Shown here: in pieces, positions 17,726 through 27,188 of the stretch | How the letters are laid out: each line of letters starts with the position of its first letter | Position numbering within the stretch: the stretch's first letter is position 1 | NCBI GenBank assembly: GCA_964442745.1 | Contig: CAYUAI010000027.1 | Span: forward strand, 1-45,027 | Direction: 5' to 3' | Length of the DNA: 45,027 nucleotides | Origin: CAYUAI01 sp964442745 | Lineage (GTDB): Bacteria; Pseudomonadota; Gammaproteobacteria; S012-40 | Translations under genes and position numbers: made by a program | Notes under the pieces: generated by a model | What the model saw: only the letters and a program-made list of their open reading frames with translations | Database searches by the model: none | Told to the model about the DNA's origin: nothing

Positions 17726-17761
17726 GGTAGCGTGGATTCGCTACGCTTAATCCACGCTACC
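17726..17761. repeat. REP-like palindrome (GTAGCGTGGATT type)
   Basis: GGTAGCGTGGATT (17726-17738) and AATCCACGCTACC (17749-17761) form a perfect 13-bp stem with a 10-base loop. It resembles the widespread GTAGGGTGGATT...AATCCACCCTAC family of REP elements, which are thought to be moved by RAYT (IS200/IS605-like) enzymes. No RAYT gene is in the window. Confidence 0.65.
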
Positions 17762-18035
17762 CATCTATTTTTCTCTGAAATCAATTTAAACTTACGATAT
17801 TTTAAGGAATATAACGATGAGGCAAGGTAATATGCAACGCAACTTCTCTTTCAGTACTTCATCATCCATCTAATTAGTGTCAACGAAAAAGAACAGCTTT
17901 TCAAGCATAACTTGTAGAGGTTATTATTTTACAATCCCTAAGGGATCGACAGCGTAATAGCTCCCTTGATTAGTTTGTGTTCACCTAAGACGTTCTGAGT
18001 AATGAATACAGGCGGCTGGGCTGCCAAAGAGTAAG
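17762..18035. other. Intergenic DNA without a recognisable gene
   Basis: This stretch contains only an 18-codon ORF (ATG at 17818 preceded by AAGGA) that is not recognised and may be a relic. No terminator for the Sel1 gene that ends at 18036 could be identified. Confidence 0.3.
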
Positions 18036-20711
18036 TTAGCCAATTTTCTTTAAGCGTTCAATCGCTTCAGGATGCCCACCTTCAGCTGCCTTCTTGAGCC
18101 AACTAATGGCTAGACTTATATCCTTAGGCAGCCCTTTGCCATCTAAATAAAGCTCGCTCAGACTTAATTGAGCTTCAGGTAAACCTTCATTTGCCGCTTT
18201 CTCATACCATTTCGCAGCGAGCGAGTCACTTTGAGGCACACCATCACCATTCAAAAACATTAAACCTATGTTGTGGTGCACTTCGGCCAGTGATTTTTCT
18301 TCTTCATCGGTTAGCGGTGCATGTACATCTACGGATTTACGAGGCGGGGGCGGGTTAGGCGTCGAAATATCTAGCCCTAGGCTCATATTATTTTTTCGTT
18401 TCGACGCCAATTGTTGATCATTCAATGCTGCTTCACCCGATGAAGCATGCATTTTATATTCTCCAGAAAAAGCAGGACTCACATTGGCTAATAATGTCTC
18501 AGCACTCAGTTTATCTGGACGTGTTCGCCCTCTACCCAGTACTTTACCCGCTTTATCAATGACGGTCTTATCTCCATACAAAGTATCTGCAGAAATACGC
18601 CCAATAGCTAATTCGTGCCGAGAGATTCCATGGACAGAAATATCATCGGCATTTAACACATCAAACCCAGTGCCGAGTGATAAGTCAGTACGACTAATTT
18701 TATTTTGTAAGTTTATTGTTGCTTGATTGACAAAAGGTTCACCACGTTGATCTTTCGGTTCATTGTTACTTATTTCTGGTGTTTCTATTTTGCTCTCAGC
18801 TTCCGTTGCCTTTGGCGCGCTGGATACAGATTGGGTCGCAGTATGATTCTCTTGCGAAGCACTCTCTTGTTTAAGCGTGCCACTTTCAGCTGTTGGCACC
18901 GCAACTACGGTGGCTGGCTCTTTGGCTGGCTCATTACTTTGCTGTTCAATTGGTTTCTCAACAGCAGATGATATTGGCTTATTCTCGACCGCTGATTTTT
19001 GTTCGCTAGAATCACTCGGATTTTGTAGCGGTGGCAGGTTTTTATTTTTATCTGGCGCCTCTGCAGAAGTTGCTTTGTTCGCATCGGCCTCCTTATTATT
19101 CCCCCATAGTTCATTAATAAACTTCAAGTCTTCTGCCTCGACAGGGCTTGGGAAATCCGCAGGCGTTGCCTTTTTCGTTGATTTTTTGAATAATGACGAT
19201 AAGCGTTTGACCGGTAATTTATCATGAAACGCAATCAAACTCACAATCAATAACATGCTCACCGCTAAGCCAGCACCCATATTATCCATATTAAAAATAC
19301 GATCCATGATTGATGGTTGCACTGCCACGGTATCATCAATAGAGTTACCGGCTTGGATTAAAGTAATACGCCTTTGCGCTTCTCGTTGTCCTTGTGCAGC
19401 GGCAAGTTGGTACCATTTTTTCGCTTCCCCTGGGTTCTGCTCAACCCCTCGTCCCGATTCATACAAAAAACCCAATCGATACAGCACTTCCGCATCCAAT
19501 GAACGAGCCGCCTCTCTTAGCCAAGTCACCCCAATCGTGTCGGCCAAAGGTTTTTCATCAAAATTATTTTCCCATAGCTGTAAATAGATTTTTGCGGAGC
19601 TGTGGTTTTGTTTCGCCGCTTCATTAAACCAACGCAAGCCTTCTTGATGGTCTTGAGGCACATGACGTCCTTGCATATATAAAACACCCAGCTCAAATTG
19701 TGCATTGGGATCCCCTTCTTCAGCCGCTCGGTAATATTTATTCAATATTTCTTGGCTTATGTTACTTTTGGTAACATCATTTGTTAGCGAAGTGAATGGC
19801 GCTGTACTCACTTCAGGTTGGCTGGACTTTGATTGGTTATTCTGGCTCGGAGAGCGAGTGTCCGCAATAACTTTTTCAGATCGAATTCGATTGCGTTCCC
19901 TTTCCGCTCGCTCTGTGGTCACCTGAGGCTCGATACCAGGGGTACGCTTAGACTGAGAGACAGATGATGACGTCAATGATCTTGCATTTTCTAAACTACG
20001 GGTTAATGCGGCAATGACGGCGTCTTCACCATCATCAATTACTCGGCGGATCCCACTAATAATTTTAACAAAGTCAAAGTTCTCGGCATCGACCGCATCA
20101 AATAGATCCTGCACCAGCATTTCCGCAATGCGGTTGCCATTTTCTGCTGCATTGCGAATATATTGAATACCTTGCTCTTCAGATTCATCGCCACCCGCGC
20201 CAACTAGCACCATCATACCGAGACGAAGTTGAGCCATGTCGTGCTGAAAACTTGCCGCTTCTTTATACCATTTAACGGCTTTTTGTTCATCAAATACCAC
20301 CCCCCAGCCCGTTTCATACATAAAACCAATATGATATTGCGCTTCTGGATCACCGTCTTTTGCGAGCGGCAAATACCACTCAAGCACCACCGAATCATCG
20401 TCATTTTGTGAATCTGCAAGTTGCTCTAAGCGCTGACCCGATTTTTGGTGGCCTTGCTCAGCAGCCAGTTGAAAAAGACGTTTGGCTTCATTAAAATCCT
20501 TCCCGACCCCATCGCCTCTCTCATACATACGCGCCATGAGATAGAGTGCATCTGAATTTTCAGCTTTCACAAGAGGGCGCAATAAGGCGGCGGCTTTAGC
20601 AAACTCCCCTGTTGCATAAGCACTTTCGGCATCATTCAACTCATCGGAAAAAGCACCAATGGGTATCATCCATACCAAATAAAACAATATAGAAAATAAA
20701 AAAGGCCTCAT
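18036..20711 (-). CDS. Large membrane-anchored Sel1-repeat protein
   Basis: From ATG 20711 the product has 891 residues. It starts with a signal-like segment (MRPFLFSILFYLVWMIPIGAF) followed by mature-looking DELNDAESAYATGEF. Sel1/TPR-like repeats fill about 25-200 (ALYLMARMYERGDGVGKDFN, AQYHIGFMYETGWGV) and 325-455 (AQFELGVLYMQGRHVPQDHQ, LYRLGFLYESGRGVEQNP). A second membrane segment lies at about 477-496 (MGAGLAVSMLLIVSLIAF). A low-complexity Ser/Glu/Lys-rich linker and two or three more Sel1 repeats (HHNIGLMFLNGDGVPQSD) finish it. So repeats lie on both sides of the membrane. Sel1 repeats mediate protein-protein contacts. A link to the neighbouring T6SS is possible but only positional. The upstream GTG at 20729 is a less likely start. 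Confidence 0.85.
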   Translation of the reverse strand: MRPFLFSILFYLVWMIPIGAFSDELNDAESAYATGEFAKAAALLRPLVKAENSDALYLMARMYERGDGVGKDFNEAKRLFQLAAEQGHQKSGQRLEQLADSQNDDDSVVLEWYLPLAKDGDPEAQYHIGFMYETGWGVVFDEQKAVKWYKEAASFQHDMAQLRLGMMVLVGAGGDESEEQGIQYIRNAAENGNRIAEMLVQDLFDAVDAENFDFVKIISGIRRVIDDGEDAVIAALTRSLENARSLTSSSVSQSKRTPGIEPQVTTERAERERNRIRSEKVIADTRSPSQNNQSKSSQPEVSTAPFTSLTNDVTKSNISQEILNKYYRAAEEGDPNAQFELGVLYMQGRHVPQDHQEGLRWFNEAAKQNHSSAKIYLQLWENNFDEKPLADTIGVTWLREAARSLDAEVLYRLGFLYESGRGVEQNPGEAKKWYQLAAAQGQREAQRRITLIQAGNSIDDTVAVQPSIMDRIFNMDNMGAGLAVSMLLIVSLIAFHDKLPVKRLSSLFKKSTKKATPADFPSPVEAEDLKFINELWGNNKEADANKATSAEAPDKNKNLPPLQNPSDSSEQKSAVENKPISSAVEKPIEQQSNEPAKEPATVVAVPTAESGTLKQESASQENHTATQSVSSAPKATEAESKIETPEISNNEPKDQRGEPFVNQATINLQNKISRTDLSLGTGFDVLNADDISVHGISRHELAIGRISADTLYGDKTVIDKAGKVLGRGRTRPDKLSAETLLANVSPAFSGEYKMHASSGEAALNDQQLASKRKNNMSLGLDISTPNPPPPRKSVDVHAPLTDEEEKSLAEVHHNIGLMFLNGDGVPQSDSLAAKWYEKAANEGLPEAQLSLSELYLDGKGLPKDISLAISWLKKAAEGGHPEAIERLKKIG

Positions 20712-20773
20712 TTTAACTTTAAATAACACAACTTAGTCAGCCAAGATTGGACTGAAATCTATCGACTCCAGAC

Positions 20774-20941
20774 TTAAATCCGACATTGGGCAACCTATCA
20801 CTTGATCTCGCTTGATCCTTGGTTCCACAGTAATTTTTCTTCAGTCAACAATACAACCAATATTACCTCCTTCAGAAAAAACCCTGTGAAATCAATTTTC
20901 TTCGCAATTTTCAAGCGATAGACTACCTAATATCGGTTAAA
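20774..20941 (-). repeat. Dispersed ~168-bp inverted-repeat element, copy 3
   Basis: In reverse orientation to copies 1 and 2, it has the same ends (TTAAATCCGACATTGGGCAA on the plus strand at 20774 and the complement of TTTAACCGATATTAGGTAGT ending at 20941) and the same core (GACTGAAGAAAAATT on the minus strand). The internal hairpin is kept only through G-U-type pairs. It lies just upstream of the Sel1 gene start. Confidence 0.8.
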
Positions 20942-20992
20942 TTAATTAAAAAAATCTATAATGATTTTTCTTGGCTCAACCATACAACGTCT

Positions 20993-21259
20993 ATGGCACT
21001 CGGCCAGGAAAACCTCGGTGAAACCCATTCGCCAAGTGCATTCACCAAGTGCTTAGCGAAAAATATAGATTCAAGTGATGAAGTATTTTGGTGTGGACCG
21101 ACTAATATGACCCGTCATCTTTATACAATTCACGGATCCGCTTAAAATTCAATTGCTATACCGGTTTCTGTTGATTTCATTAAAAAATATATTCAAAACA
21201 ATGCAGCTATTCGCATTTTTAAAGATGGATTAACCCCACTATTTCATCACTTGCCTTAA
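20993..21259 (+). pseudogene. Unrecognised small coding relic with one in-frame stop
   Basis: A frame from ATG 20993 encodes 50 residues (MALGQENLGETHSPSAFTKC, then SSDEVFWCGPTNMTRHLYTI) and stops at TAA 21143-21145. The same frame continues for 37 codons (SIAIPVSVDFIKKYIQNNAA, RIFKDGLTPLFHHLP) to TAA 21257-21259. The composition of both parts is protein-like. No family is recognised. It may be a nonsense-broken small gene, or the first 50 residues may be a real orphan protein; no ribosome-binding sequence is clear. Confidence 0.35.
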
Positions 21260-21385
21260 TGCACTTTCACATTAATCTTATTACGACCCAATGGCTTACA
21301 TACTTTAATCAGAAAGAGATTTTTCTTTAAAAAATCAATTCGTTACAATTCTCGAAAAATAAAACACGGTCATAAATGAAGAAAA

Positions 21386-21483
21386 TTCTTTGCACAAACC
21401 TACTAAATTTAAAGTTTACGATCCTTTGATAATGCCCAGGAGGCTATCCGAGAATGGAAAGCCTACGACGGAAAACCCATTTA
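21386..21483 (+). other. Short frameshifted coding relic
   Basis: Two frames read protein-like segments next to each other: HKPTKFKVYDP, then one frame over FDNAQEAIREWKAYDGKPI and a TAG. Together they look like the frameshifted C-terminal end of a lost gene. The family is unknown. The longer 94-codon ORF across 21390-21674 is not a gene: its second half is the repeat element. Confidence 0.3.
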
Positions 21484-21537
21484 GCAGACAGTTGACGCGC
21501 TTCCTACTCACATTCACCAAATCAATTTTATTATTAT

Positions 21538-21700
21538 ATTACCGGCATTCAGCAACCTATCACTCGATCCCACTTGAGACCTCGATCCTCAAGAATTTTT
21601 TCAATCGGCAATACAGCAAGCATCTATCGACCCCAGAAAAACTCTTTAAAGTCAACCATCTTTGCGGTTTTTAAACGCTAGACTACTCAATATCGGGCAC
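21538..21700 (-). repeat. Dispersed inverted-repeat element, copy 4 (degenerate)
   Basis: The most diverged copy, in the same orientation as copy 3. Recognisable parts are TTACCGGCATTCAGCAACCT at the left, a CACTTGAGAC segment, CAATCGGCAATACAG in the core and TTAAACGCTAGACTACTCAA at the right. The internal hairpin is no longer intact. Boundaries are approximate. Confidence 0.6.
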
Positions 21701-21969
21701 TAGAACACTTGTGCGCAACACATAAGCCGCTTTCGCCGTAACGATTTTTTGACACTTAAGATTGTAAAGATTATTGATGAAATTACAATATATAACAAAC
21801 AAAACATTCTTTGATCAATAAACCATTTACGCGATCGCTGACATTGGGTCACCTAAGATTGTTCTTGTTTACCTTATACCCAAATGATGCTTATCAGCTA
21901 GAATGTGAAGTAAGCGCTAAAGAGGCGAATTTGCGCTTAATTCACATTAAAATATCAAATTACACTGCC

Positions 21970-23079
21970 ATGAAAATGAAAAAATATAGGTGCCCTTTGA
22001 ACGATGACTACCCATTACCGCTTCCACGCTCCAAAAAAGTATACCAACGCCTAATGGCAGCGCTGATCATGCTATTTTATAGCCTGTCCGGGTGTTTTGC
22101 TGAGACAAAACCGTTTAGCAGCTGGACAGAACTCATCTATGCGGCAAATGCCGGTGATCTAGCGGTGATTAAAAAGCAGGTAAACCGAGGGGCTAATATC
22201 CATGCACGTGATGAAGACAGGCGCACCGCATTAATGTTAGCCGCGTGGCATGGCCATACCCCCATCGTTAATTTTCTACTCAATAAAGGAGCCCGAATTA
22301 ATGCCCGAGATAGCAGTGGTTTAACAGCGCTTATCTGGGCAGCAAGAGGTGGTTATGCCGACACCGTTGAATACCTTTTAAAACAAGGTGCCAATGTTAA
22401 TGCCTCCGATAAAAAAGGCAATAGTGCATTGATTTGGGCAACCAAGCGAGACTACGTTAAAGCCGTCCAATTAGTTTTAGCACATGGTGCTAACATCAAT
22501 CAACGGGATAAAAATGATTGGTCACCACTCATTATTGCCTTGCAGCAACACCACATTGATCTTGCCCTTGAATTAGTCGCCCTCGGGTCCGATATTGAAC
22601 TACGTGATAAACAAGGCCACAGCCCACTTTGGTATGCTCTGCGCTTCGGTTTAACGCCCCTCATTGACCGACTCTTGCCATTAACCCAAACCGTTAACGC
22701 AACCGATAGCGAAGGAAAAATCCTGCTCCATGAAGCCGCAAAACTGGGTTTCGATCAAGTAATACACAAGTTAATCCTCAAGCGGTCTAACATTCACATG
22801 CTCAGCAAACAAGGCAATACCCCTTTCATGATTGCCGCAGCTTATGGACAGAATACAGCATTAAAAATCTTACTCGATCATAACAGTCAAATTGATCAGC
22901 GTAATCACCTAGGTAACACCGCGTTACATCTCGCAGCGAAAGCTGGGCACATTGAGACGATTAGATTTCTGCTGCAGAATAATGTAACGGTTAGTATTCA
23001 AAATCGCCAAGGCGAAAGAGCGTATAAACTTGCAAAAAGGGAAAAACACCATAAAATTTCTCAACTGCTCAGTCGGTAA
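21970..23079 (+). CDS. Ankyrin-repeat protein, probably a secreted lipoprotein
   Basis: From ATG 21970 it has 369 residues. After a long basic N-region comes a hydrophobic stretch ending in a lipobox (ALIMLFYSLSGC, Cys at about 42), so it is probably exported and lipid-anchored. About nine ankyrin repeats then run to the end. Examples are RRTALMLAAWHGHTPIVNFL, GLTALIWAARGGYADTVEYL, GNSALIWATKRDYVKAVQLV and GNTALHLAAKAGHIETIRFL. Ankyrin repeats bind proteins; the partner is unknown. A longer frame from TTG 21811 is doubtful, because its extra residues include DNA (GACATTGGGTCACC at 21840) resembling the dispersed repeat end. No good ribosome-binding site is seen, so the start is uncertain. Confidence 0.8.
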   Translation: MKMKKYRCPLNDDYPLPLPRSKKVYQRLMAALIMLFYSLSGCFAETKPFSSWTELIYAANAGDLAVIKKQVNRGANIHARDEDRRTALMLAAWHGHTPIVNFLLNKGARINARDSSGLTALIWAARGGYADTVEYLLKQGANVNASDKKGNSALIWATKRDYVKAVQLVLAHGANINQRDKNDWSPLIIALQQHHIDLALELVALGSDIELRDKQGHSPLWYALRFGLTPLIDRLLPLTQTVNATDSEGKILLHEAAKLGFDQVIHKLILKRSNIHMLSKQGNTPFMIAAAYGQNTALKILLDHNSQIDQRNHLGNTALHLAAKAGHIETIRFLLQNNVTVSIQNRQGERAYKLAKREKHHKISQLLSR

Positions 23080-23201
23080 ATGACAAAATTCCAAATCGCC
23101 GATCGAAAAATAAACACTCGAACGCTAGGTGACGAAGATTGATGCTGAGAATAGATGATATCAATGAAAAGTTCCCTCATAGAGTACTCAGTGGCCATCC
23201 C

Positions 23202-26200
23202 TTAAACGCTGATTAACTGCCTAAACTTGTCACAAGGGACAGGTATACTATACAGATAACCTTGTGCTTCATGGCAGCCTTGCCGTATTAAAAAATCAAG
23301 TTGATTTTGTGTTTCTACCCCTTCGGCAAGTACGGTTAGCTGCAAACTGTGTCCTAATGCAATGACTGCGCAAGTAATTGCCGCATCGTTTCCGTCTTGA
23401 GTAATATCATTGATAAACGATTTATCAATTTTCAATTTATGGATAGGAAGTTGTCTAAGGTAACTTAACGAAGAATATCCCGTGCCAAAATCATCAATGC
23501 CAATGCGAATACCAAGCCTTTTGAGCTCATCCAGAATATCAGCACCCTTTTCAATTTGCTGCATAAGAATACTTTCAGTAATTTCTAATTCAAGATGCTT
23601 GGGGGCAAGTTGACTTAACTGCAATGCTGTTTTTACTGTATCGATAAATTCACGGCGTTGACATTGATATGCTGAGACATTGACCGCAATGGTTTCTATC
23701 GGTAAACCATCCCGTAGCCATTGTTGCATTTGGGCACATGCACTCTGCAAGACCCACTCACCAATCGAGTAAATCAATCCCGTTTCTTCGGCGAGCGGAA
23801 TAAATTTTTCAGGATAGACTAAACCCATTTGTGGGTGTTGCCAGCGGATTAGCGTTTCTGCACCGATAAGTTTTTTAGTGGTCAATGAATATTGAGGTTG
23901 ATAGTGAAGTATTAATTCATTATTTTTTAGGGCTTGACGTAAAGCGCTTTCGAGGATTAATCGTTCAAACACCACCGAGGTGAGGGCTGAAGTGTAGAAT
24001 TGATAATTATTGCGTCCCACCTCTTTGGCTCGGTACATGGCGGCATCAGCATTCTTGATTAAGGTGGCACTGTCTAGTCCATCCCTAGGATAAAGACTGA
24101 TACCAAGGCTGATGGTAAGTTGCAACTCATGTCCTATGATGAAAAAAGGATCGACAAAAATTTCAATTACCTTCTTTGCTAATATAGCAAGGTCTTTTGT
24201 ACTAGAAATATCTTCCAGTAATATCACAAATTCATCGCCACCCAAACGAGCGAGGGTGTCTCCTTCCCGAATCATGCTTTTAATACGCGAGGCCACTTTT
24301 TTTAACAGTTGATCACCCACTGGGTGGCCAAGACTGTCATTGACATTTTTGAATCGATCGAGATCAATAAAAAAGAGAGCAATTTTTCCATTTTCACGAT
24401 GCGCATGTTGCAGTGCATGATCGATACGATCATTCAATAATAAGCGATTCGGCAGGGATGTTAATGGATCATGGTAGGCGAGATAATCTAATCGTTCCTG
24501 GGAATGTTTAATTGAGCTAATGTCACTAAAGACAGATACGTAATTGCTGACGGTTTTTACATCATCAACGACGGCACTAATGGTTGACCAGGTTGGGAAT
24601 ATTTTTCCTGTTTTGTGTTGTAGCCAAACCTCACCTTGCCATAGACCTGTTTTTTGAATGCTTCTTAGAATCTTGCTGTAAAATTTTTGATTATGTCGGG
24701 TTGACCTTAGTATACGTGGTATTTTACCCAGCATTTCACATTCGCCATAACCAGTAATGATTGTAAACGCTTTATTGGTAGAGACAATATGATTGTTAGC
24801 GTCAGTGATGATAATTCCCTCCGCCGTACTTTCCACCACGGCCGCTGATAAGCGCAGTTTTTTTTCGGCTAAAACTTGCGAAGTCACATCTTGTATTGTG
24901 CCCACTGAACGGAGCGGTTTATCATAATTGTCGTAATGCGTTTCTGCGTATTCATGCACATGTTTAATTGAACCATCTTTGCCTTTTAACCGATGAGTAA
25001 TATCATACTGCGCTTTGGTTTTGATTGAATACATGAAAGCTTTATTAACAAAGTCACGATCATCAGGATGGATCGCATTTAAAAAAGATTGATACGTCGG
25101 CGTGAATGATTTCGCATCGGTATCGAATATTTGATAAACTTCATCTGACCACTTTATTTCTTGTGTATGATGATTCAATTCCCAACTTCCCAAATGGGCA
25201 ATGCGTTGTGCTTCGGCTAAACTCGCTTGACTCTCTTTCAAGTTATTGAATGAGATTAAGGAGCTCAGGGAGTCAGCTACCCGCAAACCAATCTCATTAA
25301 ATATGTGCTGTTCCTCTAAACTAAAAATATGAGCTTGAGCGCAATGATGGATACCTAATACCCAAGGCTTTCCCGTTTTTGGATAGATTGCCATGTACAT
25401 CTGAGATGCCACGGAAAATTTTTTACGAATAAAGGCATTATTTTCCACCGGCGCCATTTGTGGATCATTTCTCACGGGTCCCAAGGTTTTTAATCCTGAA
25501 ATAAAAATATTGGCGACATCGGGCGTCATCACTATTTCCAGACCTTCGGCACTCGCCCCTGGCCACTTTGGTCGAGTGCGCTCCATCGGGACTGTCCAGG
25601 TTGCTGCATCAGGGTCGCAAGGATAAAGTAACCATGCCCGATCACATTGAAAGATATCTAACATCGCATCGAGGACTTGCTCTAAGGTGCTATTCATCGT
25701 TGATGATCGCAAAGAGATACGACTAATGCGCTCGATGGCATTAAGGTATTTTATTTGTGTTTGAATGGTTTTTTCCGCTTGTTTTCGCTTACGAATATCT
25801 CGAAATATCCCTTGCGTGGCAACAACCTGGTTGCCAACCCGACGAGCGGAGATACTTCCTTCCACTGGAATTTCTGTGCCATCTTTGGTACAAAAGATGG
25901 CTTCGATGTGATAAATATTTTCTCCTAATAGAATTCTTTGAAAAATATTTTGGCAATGTTGAATTGAATCAGGGTGTATTATATCCCATAGGGTGAGTTC
26001 ACTCAGTTGTTGCTGATGATATCCTAATAAGCTCAGCCAGGCATCGTTAACATAAATAAAACGACCATCAGAATCCACTGATTGAACCATATCGTGCATA
26101 TCATCAATGAGACTTCGATAACGCTGTTCACTTTCTTGAAGTGACTTAATCAAATGAATGTTCTGTAAAGATTGTGCTAAGCTCGATGCCAGCAGGAGCA

Positions 26201-26848
26201 AAAACCGCCGCCTATCCTCACAAAAACCATCCAGAGTAGCTGCGGCAACATTGAGTGTACCCAGACATCGATTTTCTATCCATAAAGGTATCAAAAAATC
26301 ACTTTGTATACCGGCAGAAAGCAATCGTTTATCGATCGCATAGCCCGAATCGCAGCTGGCGATATCGGGGCGATATCGGGGCNNNNNNNNNNNNNNNNNN
26401 NNNNNNNNNNNNNNNNNNNNNNNNNNNNNNNNNNNNNNNNNNNNNNNNNNNNNNNNNNNNNNNNNNNNNNNNNNNNNNNNNNTTTATCGATCGCATAGCC
26501 CGAATCGCAGCTGGCGATATCGGGGCGATATCGGGGCTCTCGGTGTTCAACAATTTCTGATAAAATAGTCATGTCGAAACGAATAAAGTCACCGGCTTCA
26601 AGTCCGGTCTCATCGTCATGATTTGCATCGTATAAACGAAAACCGAGATTATTTTCCTCAACTAATGCAATGGAACTATGACAAATATTCAGCTGCCTGC
26701 TGAGAAATTTCAGTGTCGTATGAACAAATTTATTAACCGAGAGCCCCGTCGTTAATGTCATATAGTGAGCTAAAAGTTCTGAGAAATAAAGGCTGCTCGG
26801 TAGCGCTTGTGTCTCTTGCTGTGATTGGTTGAAGCGATTGGAAGTCAA
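23202..26848 (-). CDS. GAF/PAS sensor with GGDEF and EAL domains (cyclic-di-GMP turnover), interrupted by an N gap
   Basis: Read across the false gap, this is one protein of 1163 residues: GAF at about 25-180, PAS (RYRSLIDDMHDMVQSVDSDG), GAF (about 320-470), PAS (AHLGSWELNHHTQEIKWSDE), PAS (AAVVESTAEGIIITDANNHI), GGDEF with an intact GGDEF motif at about 818, and EAL with E-T-L-I-R-W at about 946, DDFGTGYSSL and AEGVETQNQLDFL. GGDEF domains make and EAL domains degrade cyclic-di-GMP. Both look catalytically competent; the E-T-L variant keeps the key Glu. There is no membrane segment, so the sensing is cytoplasmic. The start is a TTG at 26848 with a weak ribosome-binding site; an upstream stop (TAG) excludes a longer ATG start. 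Collapsing the duplicate 55 bp and removing the Ns leaves 3492 bases, exactly 1164 codons. Confidence 0.92.
26328..26537. repeat. Identical 55-bp flanks of the gap
   Basis: Bases 26328-26382 and 26483-26537 are identical over 55 bases (from TTTATCGATCGCATAGCCCG to the end of a double GATATCGGGGC). The tandem 11-base unit at the right end of each copy may have broken the assembly graph. Both copies encode the same residues of one protein (PRYRPDIASCDSGYAIDK), consistent with an unmerged contig overlap and not with a biological duplication. Confidence 0.9.
26383..26482. other. 100-N assembly gap, probably spurious
   Basis: Exactly 100 Ns, the conventional filler for a gap of unknown size, lie inside the GGDEF/EAL gene. 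Both sides end in the same 55 bases, so the two contigs most likely overlap and no sequence is missing. Confidence 0.9.
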
Positions 26849-27188
26849 GAGATTATTACCCGTTATCTAATTTGTATTGTAGAGAATGGATAATACACGT
26901 ATCTTTTTCTATGATAAACACCATTGACGCGGCTACACCGAATAGATTGAGCTAACACCAAGATTTCCATGGCACTTATTTTTCGATAGACTCTTTATAT
27001 TTTCACAATTGGCGACCCATCGTACAAAAAAATTTGAATGGCGCATCACATGATAAACAATCATGAATGCCTATAACCATAAAAACTACTGTGCTATTTT
27101 GGAGAACCTTGCTCTGGAGATATCTTAAAGATAGCCTTGGACAGCCTATCAGACCAGGGCAATCGCGCTATGATTACACGCCCATTCC
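26849..27188. other. Intergenic region upstream of the GGDEF/EAL gene
   Basis: These 340 bases between the end of the GH57 gene and the start of the sensor gene hold no supported ORF. It should contain the promoter of the sensor gene (minus strand), but no clear match was found. Confidence 0.3.

Noticed and set aside
17793..17876. Tiny ORF with AAGGA before ATG 17818 as a small protein gene
   Set aside because: Only 18 codons, low complexity at its end, and located in decayed DNA between REP elements and the Sel1 gene.
21390..21674. 94-codon ORF as a gene
   Set aside because: Its second half is dispersed repeat copy 4 and its first half mixes frames of a coding relic; no ribosome-binding site.
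21811..21969. N-terminal extension of the ankyrin protein
   Set aside because: TTG start without ribosome-binding site, and part of it resembles the end of the dispersed repeat; the lipobox signal fits the later ATG.
26255..26560. ORFs running through the N block
   Set aside because: They exist only because Ns are translated as unknown residues; the true frame is the GGDEF/EAL gene on the minus strand.
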